From Candidatus Neomicrothrix sp. UBA672 (GTDB taxonomy: Bacteria; Actinomycetota; Acidimicrobiia; Acidimicrobiales; MedAcidi-G1), in NCBI GenBank assembly GCA_002299135.1, contig DBNM01000114.1:1-25205 (forward strand): DNA of 25,205 nt, read 5' to 3'. Of the stretch, positions 1-6,348 are shown piece by piece; the stretch's first letter is position 1, and every line of letters begins with the position of its first letter. The notes under the pieces are model-generated. The model was not told the origin of the DNA. It searched no databases and saw only the letters and a program-made list of their open reading frames with translations. The translations under genes were made by a program, and so were the position numbers.

Positions 1-24
1 CTCTACCCGATGAGCTAGCGACCC
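1..24 (-). tRNA. tRNA gene, 5' end only (possibly tRNA-Lys)
   Basis: Read on the minus strand, these bases begin GGGTCGC TA GCTC and continue with GGGTAGAG. That is the acceptor 5' strand followed by the start of a canonical D-arm. The rest of the tRNA, including the anticodon, lies outside the window. GGGTCG-type acceptors are familiar from tRNA-Lys, but identity cannot be read here. Confidence 0.7.
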
Positions 25-141
25 AAAATTCAGACTAGCCGCTTATCAATATATTAATGTTGAAATAAGACTGATTCTAAAGAAAGAGATAAAGATTCTA
101 TTTACAATCACTAATTAACTGATTCCTTCTAACCTCTTAAT

Positions 142-804
142 ATGCGATTCACTTTATTTGCTATCTTAGGGATCGCTTTAGTTAGTGCGATCATCTGGTT
201 CGGGGCGATAGATACTGATAACACCGCGAAGGAAATACAACTAACTGCACCTACTACAACTACAACTACAACAGTCACTACAACAACAGTCACTACAACA
301 ACAATATTGTCGCCTATTGGGACTCTTCCTTTTGTTGGAATAGAAGGAGGAGTTAATCTTGATTATTCATCATCTATCAGCACAGTTGGGCTAGATACGG
401 TTACTTTCGGCATGAATGCTACAAATGCCCAGAAAGCAGCCGGAACAAGATTTTCTCCGGTTACACCAAGAGGCAAATGTTTTTTAGCAATTCCTGATGA
501 AGGCCCTAGCGGAATCACATTCTGGATTGTAGAAAGCACTGTCGAACGCATTGATATTGACAATGAATTGATAAGAACGCGTTCGGGGGCTGGTATTGGA
601 GATACCGAATCTTTAATTTATGAATTATTCGGAGAAAAAATAGAAACAAAGGTTCTTCCTGAATCTTTAGAAAAACTACTTATCTATGTGCCCAGTGATT
701 CTTCTGACAAAAACTTCCGAGTTGTGTTTAAAAGTGATGGACGACTCATAACGAGATTATGGTCAGGCAGACTTCCTTGGGTTGAAATGACTGAAATCTG
801 CTAA
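142..804 (+). CDS. Exported or membrane-anchored hypothetical protein with Thr-rich linker
   Basis: I do not recognise the family. The 220-aa product starts with a hydrophobic segment (about residues 3-22) that looks like an uncleaved signal anchor or signal peptide. A low-complexity Thr/Val linker follows (about residues 38-55), then a soluble domain of about 160 residues with two Cys, one near residue 113 and one at the last position. Thr-rich tethers after a single N-terminal membrane segment are common in actinobacterial exported proteins, so an extracytoplasmic domain held off the membrane is likely (inference). The gene converges on and overlaps the next gene by 4 nt (801-804). No catalytic motif is visible. 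Confidence 0.7.
   Translation: MRFTLFAILGIALVSAIIWFGAIDTDNTAKEIQLTAPTTTTTTTVTTTTVTTTTILSPIGTLPFVGIEGGVNLDYSSSISTVGLDTVTFGMNATNAQKAAGTRFSPVTPRGKCFLAIPDEGPSGITFWIVESTVERIDIDNELIRTRSGAGIGDTESLIYELFGEKIETKVLPESLEKLLIYVPSDSSDKNFRVVFKSDGRLITRLWSGRLPWVEMTEIC
271..300 (+). repeat. Two exact tandem 15-bp units coding a Thr/Val linker
   Basis: ACAGTCACTACAACA occurs twice back to back (271-285 and 286-300), preceded by shorter ACTACA-type units from about 253. The unit is five codons long and encodes T-V-T-T-T. Copy-number change would therefore keep frame and only alter linker length. Confidence 0.85.
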
Positions 805-1322
805 TTGCTAAATTTTTCTTCAAGAAGGTCACTTTCGAATTGCTTACAATCGATAAACAAGGAACCGAAACCAGCAAATTCACCGTATGTAGTTTCTAAA
901 TCTAAATTCTTTTGCCAACTGATAGCACCAGCAGTTATCTCAAAACCGTTAATTGAAAGATCCAGTGGTTCATTTAATGAAGCTTCGAACATTGTTGAAC
1001 CATTCTTTAACAAACCAACATATGGTTTTCCGGTGAAAACTTGAACTAGTGCTTCTGCACTTTCCCTTGTTTTAAGATTTTCTCCATTCCCTATAGCTGT
1101 AGTTTCTCCTAACTTATTTTCATAACAAGCAAATTCCATATCGAATTTCTGATTTCCAATCTGGATCCAACCATTAAAAACTTTTATGTTTTCTTCTTCA
1201 ACTTGTTGAGTTTCTTCTAAAATTTCAACCGTATTTTCACTAGTTGCACATGACGAAAAAACCCAAATGAGTAAGGGTAAAATAAATAATTGAAAGTAGT
1301 TATTCTTCACAAACAAACCCAT
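801..1322 (-). CDS. Putative lipoprotein of unknown function
   Basis: The 173-aa product has an N-terminal hydrophobic stretch ending in a lipobox-like V-F-S-S-C at about residue 25, so it is probably a lipid-anchored exported protein. After a Glu-rich spacer, the rest looks like one small beta-rich domain with two further Cys, in FACYEN and FIDCKQ, that could form a disulfide. The pattern faintly resembles LpqH-like actinobacterial lipoproteins, but I cannot assign it. It lies 4 nt downstream of the DUF4031 gene on the same strand, so the two are probably co-transcribed. It converges with the Thr-linker protein and overlaps its stop by 4 nt. Confidence 0.7.
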   Translation of the reverse strand: MGLFVKNNYFQLFILPLLIWVFSSCATSENTVEILEETQQVEEENIKVFNGWIQIGNQKFDMEFACYENKLGETTAIGNGENLKTRESAEALVQVFTGKPYVGLLKNGSTMFEASLNEPLDLSINGFEITAGAISWQKNLDLETTYGEFAGFGSLFIDCKQFESDLLEEKFSN

Positions 1323-1326
1323 GTCG

Positions 1327-1851
1327 CTAAATCAAAATCTCCAAAAGTTTGCCATCAATGCAACGCCAGTCCAATTTTCGCAAGAAATTACTCTTAATAA
1401 TTAAACCACTTGAGCCTTCAAGCACTAAAGCCATTTCATGTCTTCTCTGAAATACCGTAACCTCTGCCAAGTCCCAGTCAACACGAACGAATTTTCCTAA
1501 TTCGGGCAATGTCTTAATGGTTTTAACTTCACTCAGATCGGGCGGTACACCTGTTGGTGGGAAAGAGTGAACTTTTTCCCATTTTCCTGGACGTTCAGAC
1601 ACAGATAATCTTAATTTTGCTTTCTTTAAGCGAGCTAATAGTTCACGTCCGTCTATTTCAATAGCTCCCAAAATAATTGCCTGATCTCTAACCTCTTTTG
1701 GAACGTCATAATGGTCACCTTGAAATGACATAAGACGAAGCCCTAATAAATCAGCAAAATCATGTAGTTCGGTCAAATTATCATCACTAGCAAGATGGGC
1801 CCATAATTTTCCCCTGTAGGGCCAAATTGCTTTATCAACAACTACTGCCAT
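1327..1851 (-). CDS. DUF4031 domain-containing protein
   Basis: The N-terminal part shows the DUF4031 pattern: MAVVVDK, then WPYRGKLWAHLASD, then FQGDHYDVP and a GRELL motif. The family's function is not established; the Trp, His and Asp clusters suggest a small ligand- or metal-binding fold. I place the start at the ATG at 1851, where the domain begins. The open frame extends 29 codons further upstream (to 1938), but that stretch is unlike the family and rich in Phe and Cys. The C-terminal 100 residues include a basic segment (RRHEMAL...SNFLRKLDWR) that I do not recognise. It is divergent from the 90-aa gene at 1946 and probably co-transcribed with the lipoprotein at 801. Confidence 0.72.
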   Translation of the reverse strand: MAVVVDKAIWPYRGKLWAHLASDDNLTELHDFADLLGLRLMSFQGDHYDVPKEVRDQAIILGAIEIDGRELLARLKKAKLRLSVSERPGKWEKVHSFPPTGVPPDLSEVKTIKTLPELGKFVRVDWDLAEVTVFQRRHEMALVLEGSSGLIIKSNFLRKLDWRCIDGKLLEILI

Positions 1852-1945
1852 TCCACATGTTGTCTTTAAAAAGAAAAAATTGCACGTTAACGACAAATTC
1901 TTTTCCAACAACTGAAAGCACTTAATTTGATGACACACTTGTTAA

Positions 1946-2218
1946 ATGAGTGATTCTCAAAATAACTGCACCACTGTCAGATTTTCACCAGATTGCGAAA
2001 TTGAAGAAATTTCTAGAGTCGCTCTTGCTGCAGTCTTGAGAATTCACAAAATTGATCCCGCTTTAGTCAGCGAATTAGCCGTTTCACTTCAACAAGAAAT
2101 TAAAAACATCTCTACAAAGGCTCCATTCGTGGAAGTTGAATTTCAACCCAGTGAAAACAGTATTTCTGCCGAGGTTAGAGCTAGTGGAAACTCGCGCACC
2201 ATTAGCGCTACGTGGTAA
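1946..2218 (+). CDS. Small hypothetical protein (90 aa)
   Basis: I do not recognise this protein with confidence. It has an N-terminal strand (CTTVRFSP), two predicted helices (residues about 18-52) and a C-terminal beta segment (VEVEFQP...ISAEVRASG). The layout recalls the first half of an anti-sigma-type histidine-kinase-like ATPase: a helix with a possible N-box-like Q-E-I-K-N, then V-x-V-x-F and a V-x-x-S-G strand. The glycine-rich ATP-lid motifs are absent, so this is only a weak structural guess. It overlaps the 3' end of the convergent methyltransferase by 11 nt (2208-2218). Codon use and the divergent position opposite the DUF4031 gene suggest a real gene. Confidence 0.55.
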   Translation: MSDSQNNCTTVRFSPDCEIEEISRVALAAVLRIHKIDPALVSELAVSLQQEIKNISTKAPFVEVEFQPSENSISAEVRASGNSRTISATW

Positions 2219-2861
2219 TCGAACGTCTCGCGACTAGCCATGATCCTTCAAGTGCATAAGCTGAAACTCCGAACCAACTAACTTCACTATTCGCTGACAT
2301 TAAATCAATGACTTCTTCCGGAGGAAGGTAAATAGGTGTTTCAGGACCTCTGCTACTGACCCAAACCAAAAAACCTTCATCTTTTAAACATCTCTCTATC
2401 TCATTTGGAAAAAGAATCATATTCATAACCAAAAACACATCAATAGAATTACTAGCAAAAGGAAGACAGCAACCATCGGCGCAAACTTGCGGAGTTTCTG
2501 GTGTAACAGAGTTTTTGATCATTTCTTTTGAAATATCTAATGCAACTACGCTTTCAAACTTATTTACCAAAAGTTGCGTAGCTAAACCTGTACCTGCTCC
2601 TAGGTCTACTACTTTTTCCCCATAAACCTCGCCCCTTTCTAAAGCATCTAAAACTGGTATTCCTCTAGAAGGAATATTTCGAGTAGTTGACCATTCACTG
2701 GCTTTTTCATCGAACAACTTCTTTACTTCTTCTACCAAATTAGAATTCCAAAGATTTTTGTAAACTACATCTCTGGTAATGTGCCTCATTCGAGAATTCG
2801 AACCTGGTTCTCTAACAGATTTAGAACGCGGATGAATTGTTGGAAGATAGGTGATTTTCAA
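2208..2861 (-). CDS. SAM-dependent methyltransferase (class I)
   Basis: Motif I of class I methyltransferases, VVDLGAGTGLA, lies at about residues 84-94. VALDIS, the acidic strand-2 motif that binds the SAM ribose, follows, and then a motif similar to UbiE/BioC post-I regions (ADGCCLPFASNSIDVFLV). The substrate cannot be read from the sequence. The start used is a TTG at 2861, 6 nt after the dut stop. An ATG at 2789 (residue 25) is a credible alternative, because the first 24 residues are polar and unlike the family. It is downstream of dut on the same strand and probably co-transcribed with it. The 3' end overlaps the convergent 90-aa gene. Confidence 0.82.
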   Translation of the reverse strand: MKITYLPTIHPRSKSVREPGSNSRMRHITRDVVYKNLWNSNLVEEVKKLFDEKASEWSTTRNIPSRGIPVLDALERGEVYGEKVVDLGAGTGLATQLLVNKFESVVALDISKEMIKNSVTPETPQVCADGCCLPFASNSIDVFLVMNMILFPNEIERCLKDEGFLVWVSSRGPETPIYLPPEEVIDLMSANSEVSWFGVSAYALEGSWLVARRSITT

Positions 2862-2867
2862 ATCTTT

Positions 2868-3305
2868 TTACCGTCCGGAAGAACCAAAACCAGTTTCTCC
2901 TCTTTCTGAATCTGGCAATTCTTCAACTTCTTGAAAATTACATTCTTCAACTTTTTGAATTACCAGTTGAGCTATTCTTTCGCCTTTTTTGACTTCAAAA
3001 GTTTCATTAGGATCAGTATTAATCAATAACACTTTTAATTCTCCGCGATACCCAGAATCAATAAGACCGGGTGTATTTAAACACGTGATTCCATGTTTAA
3101 GTGCTAAACCACTTCTAGGCTGAACGAACCCCGCAAATCCTTCAGGTATCGCTATTGCAACTCCCGTCGATATGAGGGCCCTCCCGCCACCTGCCTCTAG
3201 AAGCACTGATTCTGCAGCAACTAAATCTGCACCAGCATCACCAGGTTTTGCATAAATAGGGATTATTGCGTCATCTATTAATCTAATAATTGGAATATTC
3301 AGCAT
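2868..3305 (-). CDS. dut: dUTP diphosphatase (dUTPase)
   Basis: Hydrolyses dUTP to dUMP and pyrophosphate, keeping uracil out of DNA and feeding dTMP synthesis; the family is a homotrimer. All five trimeric-dUTPase motifs are present in 145 aa: PGDAGADL (residues 21-28), PRSGLALKHG (63-72), GLIDSGYRGEL with the catalytic Asp83 and the Tyr86 that excludes ribose, KGERIAQLVI (107-116), and the C-terminal P-loop-like RGETGFGSSGR. Length is standard. The ATG at 3305 sits 52 nt from the divergent orn start, so the two promoters must share that gap. The methyltransferase gene follows after 6 nt. Confidence 0.97.
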   Translation of the reverse strand: MLNIPIIRLIDDAIIPIYAKPGDAGADLVAAESVLLEAGGGRALISTGVAIAIPEGFAGFVQPRSGLALKHGITCLNTPGLIDSGYRGELKVLLINTDPNETFEVKKGERIAQLVIQKVEECNFQEVEELPDSERGETGFGSSGR

Positions 3306-3357
3306 AAATATGACCTTACTTGCACTTCTTACTGAATAACCGACACTTTAAGCTCGT

Positions 3358-3906
3358 ATGATCAAATCTGTGTTGGCTTGGATGGATTTAGAGATGACAG
3401 GGTTGAACCCTAAAGAAGATGTAATCGTTGAGATTGCAACTTTACTTACAAATGATGACCTTGAAGAAATAGCAGTTGGACCAAACTTAGTTATCCACCA
3501 ACCATCTGAAAAATTAGAAAATATGAGCAAACACGTCCAACAAATGCATGTTTCTAGTGGTTTACTTGATGAAATTTCAAAATCTACTACAAGTCTTTCA
3601 ATCGCTGGTGAAAAAACTTTGGACTTTTTAAAAGAGCATATTGAAAAAGCAGGAACCGTCCCCCTGTGTGGAAATTCAATTGGTACCGATAGAAGATTCT
3701 TATCAGAAGGTCTCCCAGATTTAGCATCTTTCTTTCATTACAGATCAATTGACGTCTCAACTATCAAAGAACTTGCGAAACGCTGGAATCCAGAAGTTAT
3801 AGATTCTGCTCCGAAAAAAAATGGAGGCCACCGCGCATTAGATGACATTCGTGAATCAATCACTGAACTCCACCATTATCGTGAAAACCTTTTCATAAAC
3901 CCATGA
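3358..3906 (+). CDS. orn: Oligoribonuclease (DEDDh 3'-5' exoribonuclease)
   Basis: Degrades 2-5 nt RNA fragments, including pGpG, to mononucleotides. DEDDh catalytic residues are visible: Asp10 and Glu12 in WMDLEMTGL, Asp111 in GNSIGTDRRFL, His158 and Asp163 in GGHRALDDI. The spacing matches the well-known enzyme closely, and 182 aa is the usual length. No clear Shine-Dalgarno precedes the ATG, so a leaderless or short-leader mRNA is possible. The stop overlaps the start of the following MBL hydrolase (ATGA), which points to translational coupling. Confidence 0.96.
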   Translation: MIKSVLAWMDLEMTGLNPKEDVIVEIATLLTNDDLEEIAVGPNLVIHQPSEKLENMSKHVQQMHVSSGLLDEISKSTTSLSIAGEKTLDFLKEHIEKAGTVPLCGNSIGTDRRFLSEGLPDLASFFHYRSIDVSTIKELAKRWNPEVIDSAPKKNGGHRALDDIRESITELHHYRENLFINP

Positions 3907-5003
3907 ACAAAAATACTTCAGAAGAAACAGATTCATCTCCGCGCCCAATGAGGCAAGAACAAGAACCAGCTTCAGAAGAAGTTACTGAAATTGCTAGAGG
4001 TATTTACAGATTCCAACTCCCAATTTCAATGCCTGGATTGGGACATGTTAATTGTTATGCGCTTGAAGACGAAAAAGGGTTGTCTTTAGTCGACCCAGGA
4101 TTACCTGGGCACGAGTCTTGGAATGCCCTCGAAGCAAGGCTTAAAGATCTAGGAACCAACTTTAATCATGTCCATACAGCGATAGTTACCCATAGTCACG
4201 TAGATCATTACGGTGGAGTTCACAGACTTCGAGATGATTATGAGGTCGAAGTTCTTACTCATTCTTCTTTTTCATCAGTTTTTGGTACTGATGACATTAT
4301 GGAAGACCCTGATGCTGCTTCACTAGATCTAGCCGATGACGACGATATAGAGAAACTTCGTGAAATGCTTAGTAGACCAACTCCATGGGGCACAAAACGA
4401 GAACCCCCTTCAGTTGAAGAACTTAGAAAATGGAGCGGAAGTAATACAGGTGCTGATTCAAAATCTTTTCAAGTACCTAAACCGTCTTTGACCGTAGAAG
4501 ACTCTGAAGAAGTAACCATCGGTGGAAGGATCTGGTTAGCCCTTCATCTCCCAGGGCATACTCATGACCATCTATGTTTATTTGATCCAGTCGATGGAAT
4601 TTTCTTATCTGGAGATCATGTATTACCAACCATTACTCCACACATAGGAGGTATGGGAAATATGGAAGACCCGTTAGCCGTTTTTTTTAATTCTTTAGAA
4701 AGAACAAAAGAATTTTCACAAGTTTCTCTTGTTTTGCCAGCCCATGGACATCCATTCAATAATCTTGTTGAAAGAACAGATGACATTATTCAACATCATG
4801 TAGATCGCTTACAATTGATCAGAGAAACGGGCGATTCGATAGGTGAAGCCTCAGTTAATGAGTATATGAAATACTTATTTAAGGAAAGATCTTGGGGCGA
4901 CATGGCAGCTAGTGAAACTTATGCCCATCTCGAACATTTAAGGATTCTTGGTGAAGCTACGCCTAAAGAAGAAAAAGGCATAAAAACTTATAAATTCGCC
5001 TGA
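3903..5003 (+). CDS. Metallo-beta-lactamase-fold hydrolase
   Basis: A 366-aa protein with the binuclear-zinc MBL signature THSHVDHYGG (His97, His99, Asp101, His102). Downstream metal ligands appear in LPGHTHDH (about residue 217), SGDHVLP (about 240) and PAHGHPF (about 287). The C-terminal 80 residues are helical and resemble the accessory winged-helix-like tail of LACTB2/glyoxalase-II-like members. The first 25 residues are acidic and disordered. An esterase or thioesterase acting on a small molecule is the usual role in this subgroup; the substrate cannot be assigned. It overlaps orn by 4 nt and is likely translated from the same mRNA. Confidence 0.88.
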   Translation: MNKNTSEETDSSPRPMRQEQEPASEEVTEIARGIYRFQLPISMPGLGHVNCYALEDEKGLSLVDPGLPGHESWNALEARLKDLGTNFNHVHTAIVTHSHVDHYGGVHRLRDDYEVEVLTHSSFSSVFGTDDIMEDPDAASLDLADDDDIEKLREMLSRPTPWGTKREPPSVEELRKWSGSNTGADSKSFQVPKPSLTVEDSEEVTIGGRIWLALHLPGHTHDHLCLFDPVDGIFLSGDHVLPTITPHIGGMGNMEDPLAVFFNSLERTKEFSQVSLVLPAHGHPFNNLVERTDDIIQHHVDRLQLIRETGDSIGEASVNEYMKYLFKERSWGDMAASETYAHLEHLRILGEATPKEEKGIKTYKFA

Positions 5004-5023
5004 TTTAAGCCAATATCTAACAA

Positions 5024-5115
5024 TTTATTAATTTTATTGAATAATAAGTTGACAAAATTCACTCAAAGGTGTTGAGTGGTCACTTAGCGTAGTTTTGGTA
5101 AACTCGTTGTATAGA
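5024..5115 (+). promoter_or_regulatory. Probable promoter/operator region of the whiB7 leader
   Basis: A nearly pure A/T stretch (about 5024-5048) runs into TTGACA (5049-5054). WhiB7-type promoters are known to have an AT-rich block just upstream of the -35 element, where the AT-hook binds. The best -10 for TTGACA is poor. Other candidates are TGGTCA (5077-5082) with TAAACT (5099-5104), or TATAGA (5110-5115). A 7-bp inverted repeat, CACTCAA/TTGAGTG (5060-5066 and 5072-5078), lies between and may be an operator. Exact promoter elements are uncertain. Confidence 0.4.
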
Positions 5116-5144
5116 ACTGTTTTACAGTTTATAGAAAGAAAAAA

Positions 5145-5321
5145 ATGAGCATGAATAATAGCATTCGCAATCATTACGGTCATCAAACCGTTGGTCATGC
5201 TTTAACCTCTCACGCATTCACACCGGTTAATCCAGTAGCTCTCTCTTCAGAGACAATTTCATTCTGGTTCAACAAGTATGGATTTTTCACCATAAAGCGG
5301 CCCTGGGAAGCAACTAGCTAA
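5145..5321 (+). CDS. Leader peptide (uORF) of whiB7, 58 codons
   Basis: ATG at 5145 (or the second ATG at 5151), preceded by a purine-rich AGAAAGAA, opens a frame that ends at TAA 5319-5321. The peptide begins MSMNNSIRNHYG and its second half is rich in aromatic and basic residues (ISFWFNKYGFFTIKRPW). No known protein family is evident. What supports it is position: it lies between a promoter-like region and a strong terminator placed just before whiB7, and its last codons form one arm of an alternative hairpin. In mycobacterial whiB7 and Streptomyces wblC, an upstream ORF controls read-through of an attenuator when antibiotics stall ribosomes. The same job is inferred here. Confidence 0.68.
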   Translation: MSMNNSIRNHYGHQTVGHALTSHAFTPVNPVALSSETISFWFNKYGFFTIKRPWEATS

Positions 5322-5349
5322 ATAGCTAAAACGCAGAAACCATGGCCGC
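5297..5349 (+). promoter_or_regulatory. Putative antiterminator stem competing with the whiB7 attenuator
   Basis: GCGGCC at 5297-5302, inside the last leader codons, pairs perfectly with GGCCGC at 5344-5349. After one mismatch, TGG (5304-5306) pairs with CCA (5340-5342), giving 9 bp in all. The 3' arm uses five of the nine bases that form the 5' arm of the terminator (5345-5353), so the two structures exclude each other. A small hairpin, TAGCT/AGCTA (5315-5319 and 5324-5328), sits inside and spans the leader stop codon. Pairing was found by eye; no energies were computed. Confidence 0.6.
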
Positions 5350-5371
5350 CGGAAAATCCGGCGGCTTTTTT
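5345..5371 (+). terminator. Rho-independent terminator / attenuator upstream of whiB7
   Basis: A perfect 9-bp G+C-rich stem, GCCGCCGGA (5345-5353) with TCCGGCGGC (5357-5365), has a 3-nt AAA loop and is followed by six T (5366-5371). It stands out sharply from the A/T-rich surroundings. It lies 24 nt after the leader stop codon and 34 nt before the whiB7 start, so it would block whiB7 expression unless disrupted. Confidence 0.9.
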
Positions 5372-5405
5372 CATTTTTGAGATTAATTCTAAAAAGGAGT
5401 AAAAA

Positions 5406-5741
5406 ATGTTTGCAATCGAATTTAAAACAGAAGCTTGGAGAGAAAACGCAGCATGCTCTCAACTTGGCGTGCCTACAGAAGTTTTCTTCTCTGAAGATCT
5501 GGGAGACATAGCTCAAGCGAAAAGAATATGCGCGGAGTGTCCTTCTCTTGCATTGTGTTTAGAGGCGGCCATAGAACGCACTGAACCTTGGGGAGTTTGG
5601 GGTGGTCAATTATTCCGAAAAGGAAAAATCTTAACTAACAAGCGCGGAAGAGGAAGACCACGCAAAGTATCTATACCCGAAGAGGAACTTCCAGTCATAC
5701 CTATACCTGTTCATCTGCAGTCTGCCCTCCGTTCTGCTTGA
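5406..5741 (+). CDS. whiB7: WhiB7/WblC-type Fe-S transcription factor with AT-hook
   Basis: A 111-aa WhiB-family protein. Four Cys bind a [4Fe-4S] cluster: Cys17 in NAACSQ, Cys42 and Cys45 in RICAEC, and Cys51 in LALCLEAA. The G[V/I]WGG turn that contacts sigma factor domain 4 appears as EPWGVWGGQ (60-68). A C-terminal AT-hook, RGRGRPRK (80-87), binds A/T-rich minor groove and marks the WhiB7 subfamily, which activates intrinsic antibiotic-resistance genes together with the housekeeping sigma factor. The tail after the hook (88-111) is Pro-rich. A strong Shine-Dalgarno, AAGGAG at 5394-5399, fixes the start. Expression is probably controlled by the upstream leader ORF and attenuator and by autoactivation at the AT-rich promoter. 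Confidence 0.93.
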   Translation: MFAIEFKTEAWRENAACSQLGVPTEVFFSEDLGDIAQAKRICAECPSLALCLEAAIERTEPWGVWGGQLFRKGKILTNKRGRGRPRKVSIPEEELPVIPIPVHLQSALRSA

Positions 5742-5754
5742 TGATCGGCCAACT

Positions 5755-5787
5755 AAATTGAGGTGACGTTTTAACGAACCTCGATTT
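5755..5787 (+). terminator. Hairpin downstream of whiB7, possible terminator
   Basis: AAATTGAGGT (5755-5764) pairs with ACCTCGATTT (5778-5787) over 10 bp with one G-U, and CGTT (5767-5770) with AACG (5773-5776) can continue it. It begins 14 nt after the whiB7 stop. The following U-run is short (ATTTG), so termination efficiency is doubtful; the A and T flanks would suit either direction. Confidence 0.45.
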
Positions 5788-5792
5788 GCAAA

Positions 5793-5850
5793 GGCTAGTT
5801 TGGGAGATGACCTTGCGACTTATAGTCGTAATGGTCATCTCCCGACTACC
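5793..5850 (+). promoter_or_regulatory. Long hairpin just upstream of the tlpA-like start
   Basis: GGGAGATGACC (5802-5812) pairs perfectly with GGTCATCTCCC (5833-5843). The inner CGACT (5816-5820) pairs with AGTCG (5824-5828), and the junction pairs except for one bulged T (5832), about 19 bp in total. The flanks GGCTAGT and ACTACC extend it imperfectly to 5793-5850. It ends 9 nt before the likely GTG start, with only TTTAT as a U-tract. It may be a terminator for whiB7, an mRNA 5'-end stabiliser or a translational control element. Confidence 0.5.
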
Positions 5851-5859
5851 TTTATAGAT

Positions 5860-6348
5860 GTGAAAAAAGTTTTATTGACATTTCTGATAATCGCCAGTGC
5901 TTGCAGTGGTGAAGAAACTATTGAATCACTTGATGAGAATGTATTGAATCAATTTTTTGAAACAGAAAATGGACCCGAGACCCTTAAAAGTCTTTATGAA
6001 AAAAATAATCAGCCCATGGTGGTGAATCTTTGGGCCACCTGGTGTACTCCTTGTTTGGAAGAAATGCCATACTTCGAAACAGCCCACCGTAAATATGGAA
6101 AAGAAATACAATTTATTGGTATCAACATTAGCGATTCGCCAACCAGGGCTAAAAAAAGAGCTGAAGAGCTTCACATTTCTTATCTGCTAGGAAATGACCC
6201 TGATGGGAGTTTCACTAAATCTTTAAAAGCTATCGGTTTACCTGTAACTGCTTTCTTCAATACTGAAGGGAAATTATCAACAATTCATCAAGGTCCTATC
6301 AGTGAAGAGAACCTTCAGAAATCGATAATGGAATTCTTAGATGTTTGA
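5860..6348 (+). CDS. TlpA/ResA-like thioredoxin-fold lipoprotein
   Basis: An exported thiol-disulfide oxidoreductase. From the GTG at 5860 the product begins MKKVLLTFLIIASAC, a typical short lipoprotein signal with lipobox A-S-A-C (Cys15). The thioredoxin active site is ATWCTPC (Cys62 and Cys65), with a cis-Pro at G-L-P-V-T near the end, as in TlpA and ResA. The frame is open upstream to a TTG at 5800, but that would place 20 polar residues before the signal and translate through the hairpin, so I prefer 5860. It overlaps the CcdA-like gene by 8 nt. CcdA/DsbD proteins supply electrons to TlpA/ResA proteins, which keep cytochrome c haem-binding Cys reduced, and ctaC in this window carries such a CxxCH site. 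That functional link is inference. Confidence 0.88.
   Translation: MKKVLLTFLIIASACSGEETIESLDENVLNQFFETENGPETLKSLYEKNNQPMVVNLWATWCTPCLEEMPYFETAHRKYGKEIQFIGINISDSPTRAKKRAEELHISYLLGNDPDGSFTKSLKAIGLPVTAFFNTEGKLSTIHQGPISEENLQKSIMEFLDV

Noticed and set aside
1852..1938. Upstream 29 codons of the DUF4031 reading frame
   Set aside because: The stretch is unlike the family and rich in Phe, Cys and Lys; the conserved domain begins exactly at ATG 1851.
5060..5078. HAIR or CIRCE heat-shock operator
   Set aside because: The repeat reads CACTCAA-N5-TTGAGTG, with half-site order reversed relative to HAIR (CTTGAGT-N7-ACTCAAG), and it does not match CIRCE.
5800..5859. Longer TTG-started N-terminus for the TlpA-like gene
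   Set aside because: AAAGG at 5790-5794 could serve the TTG, but the added 20 residues are polar, are encoded by a hairpin and would bury a textbook lipoprotein signal that begins at GTG 5860.
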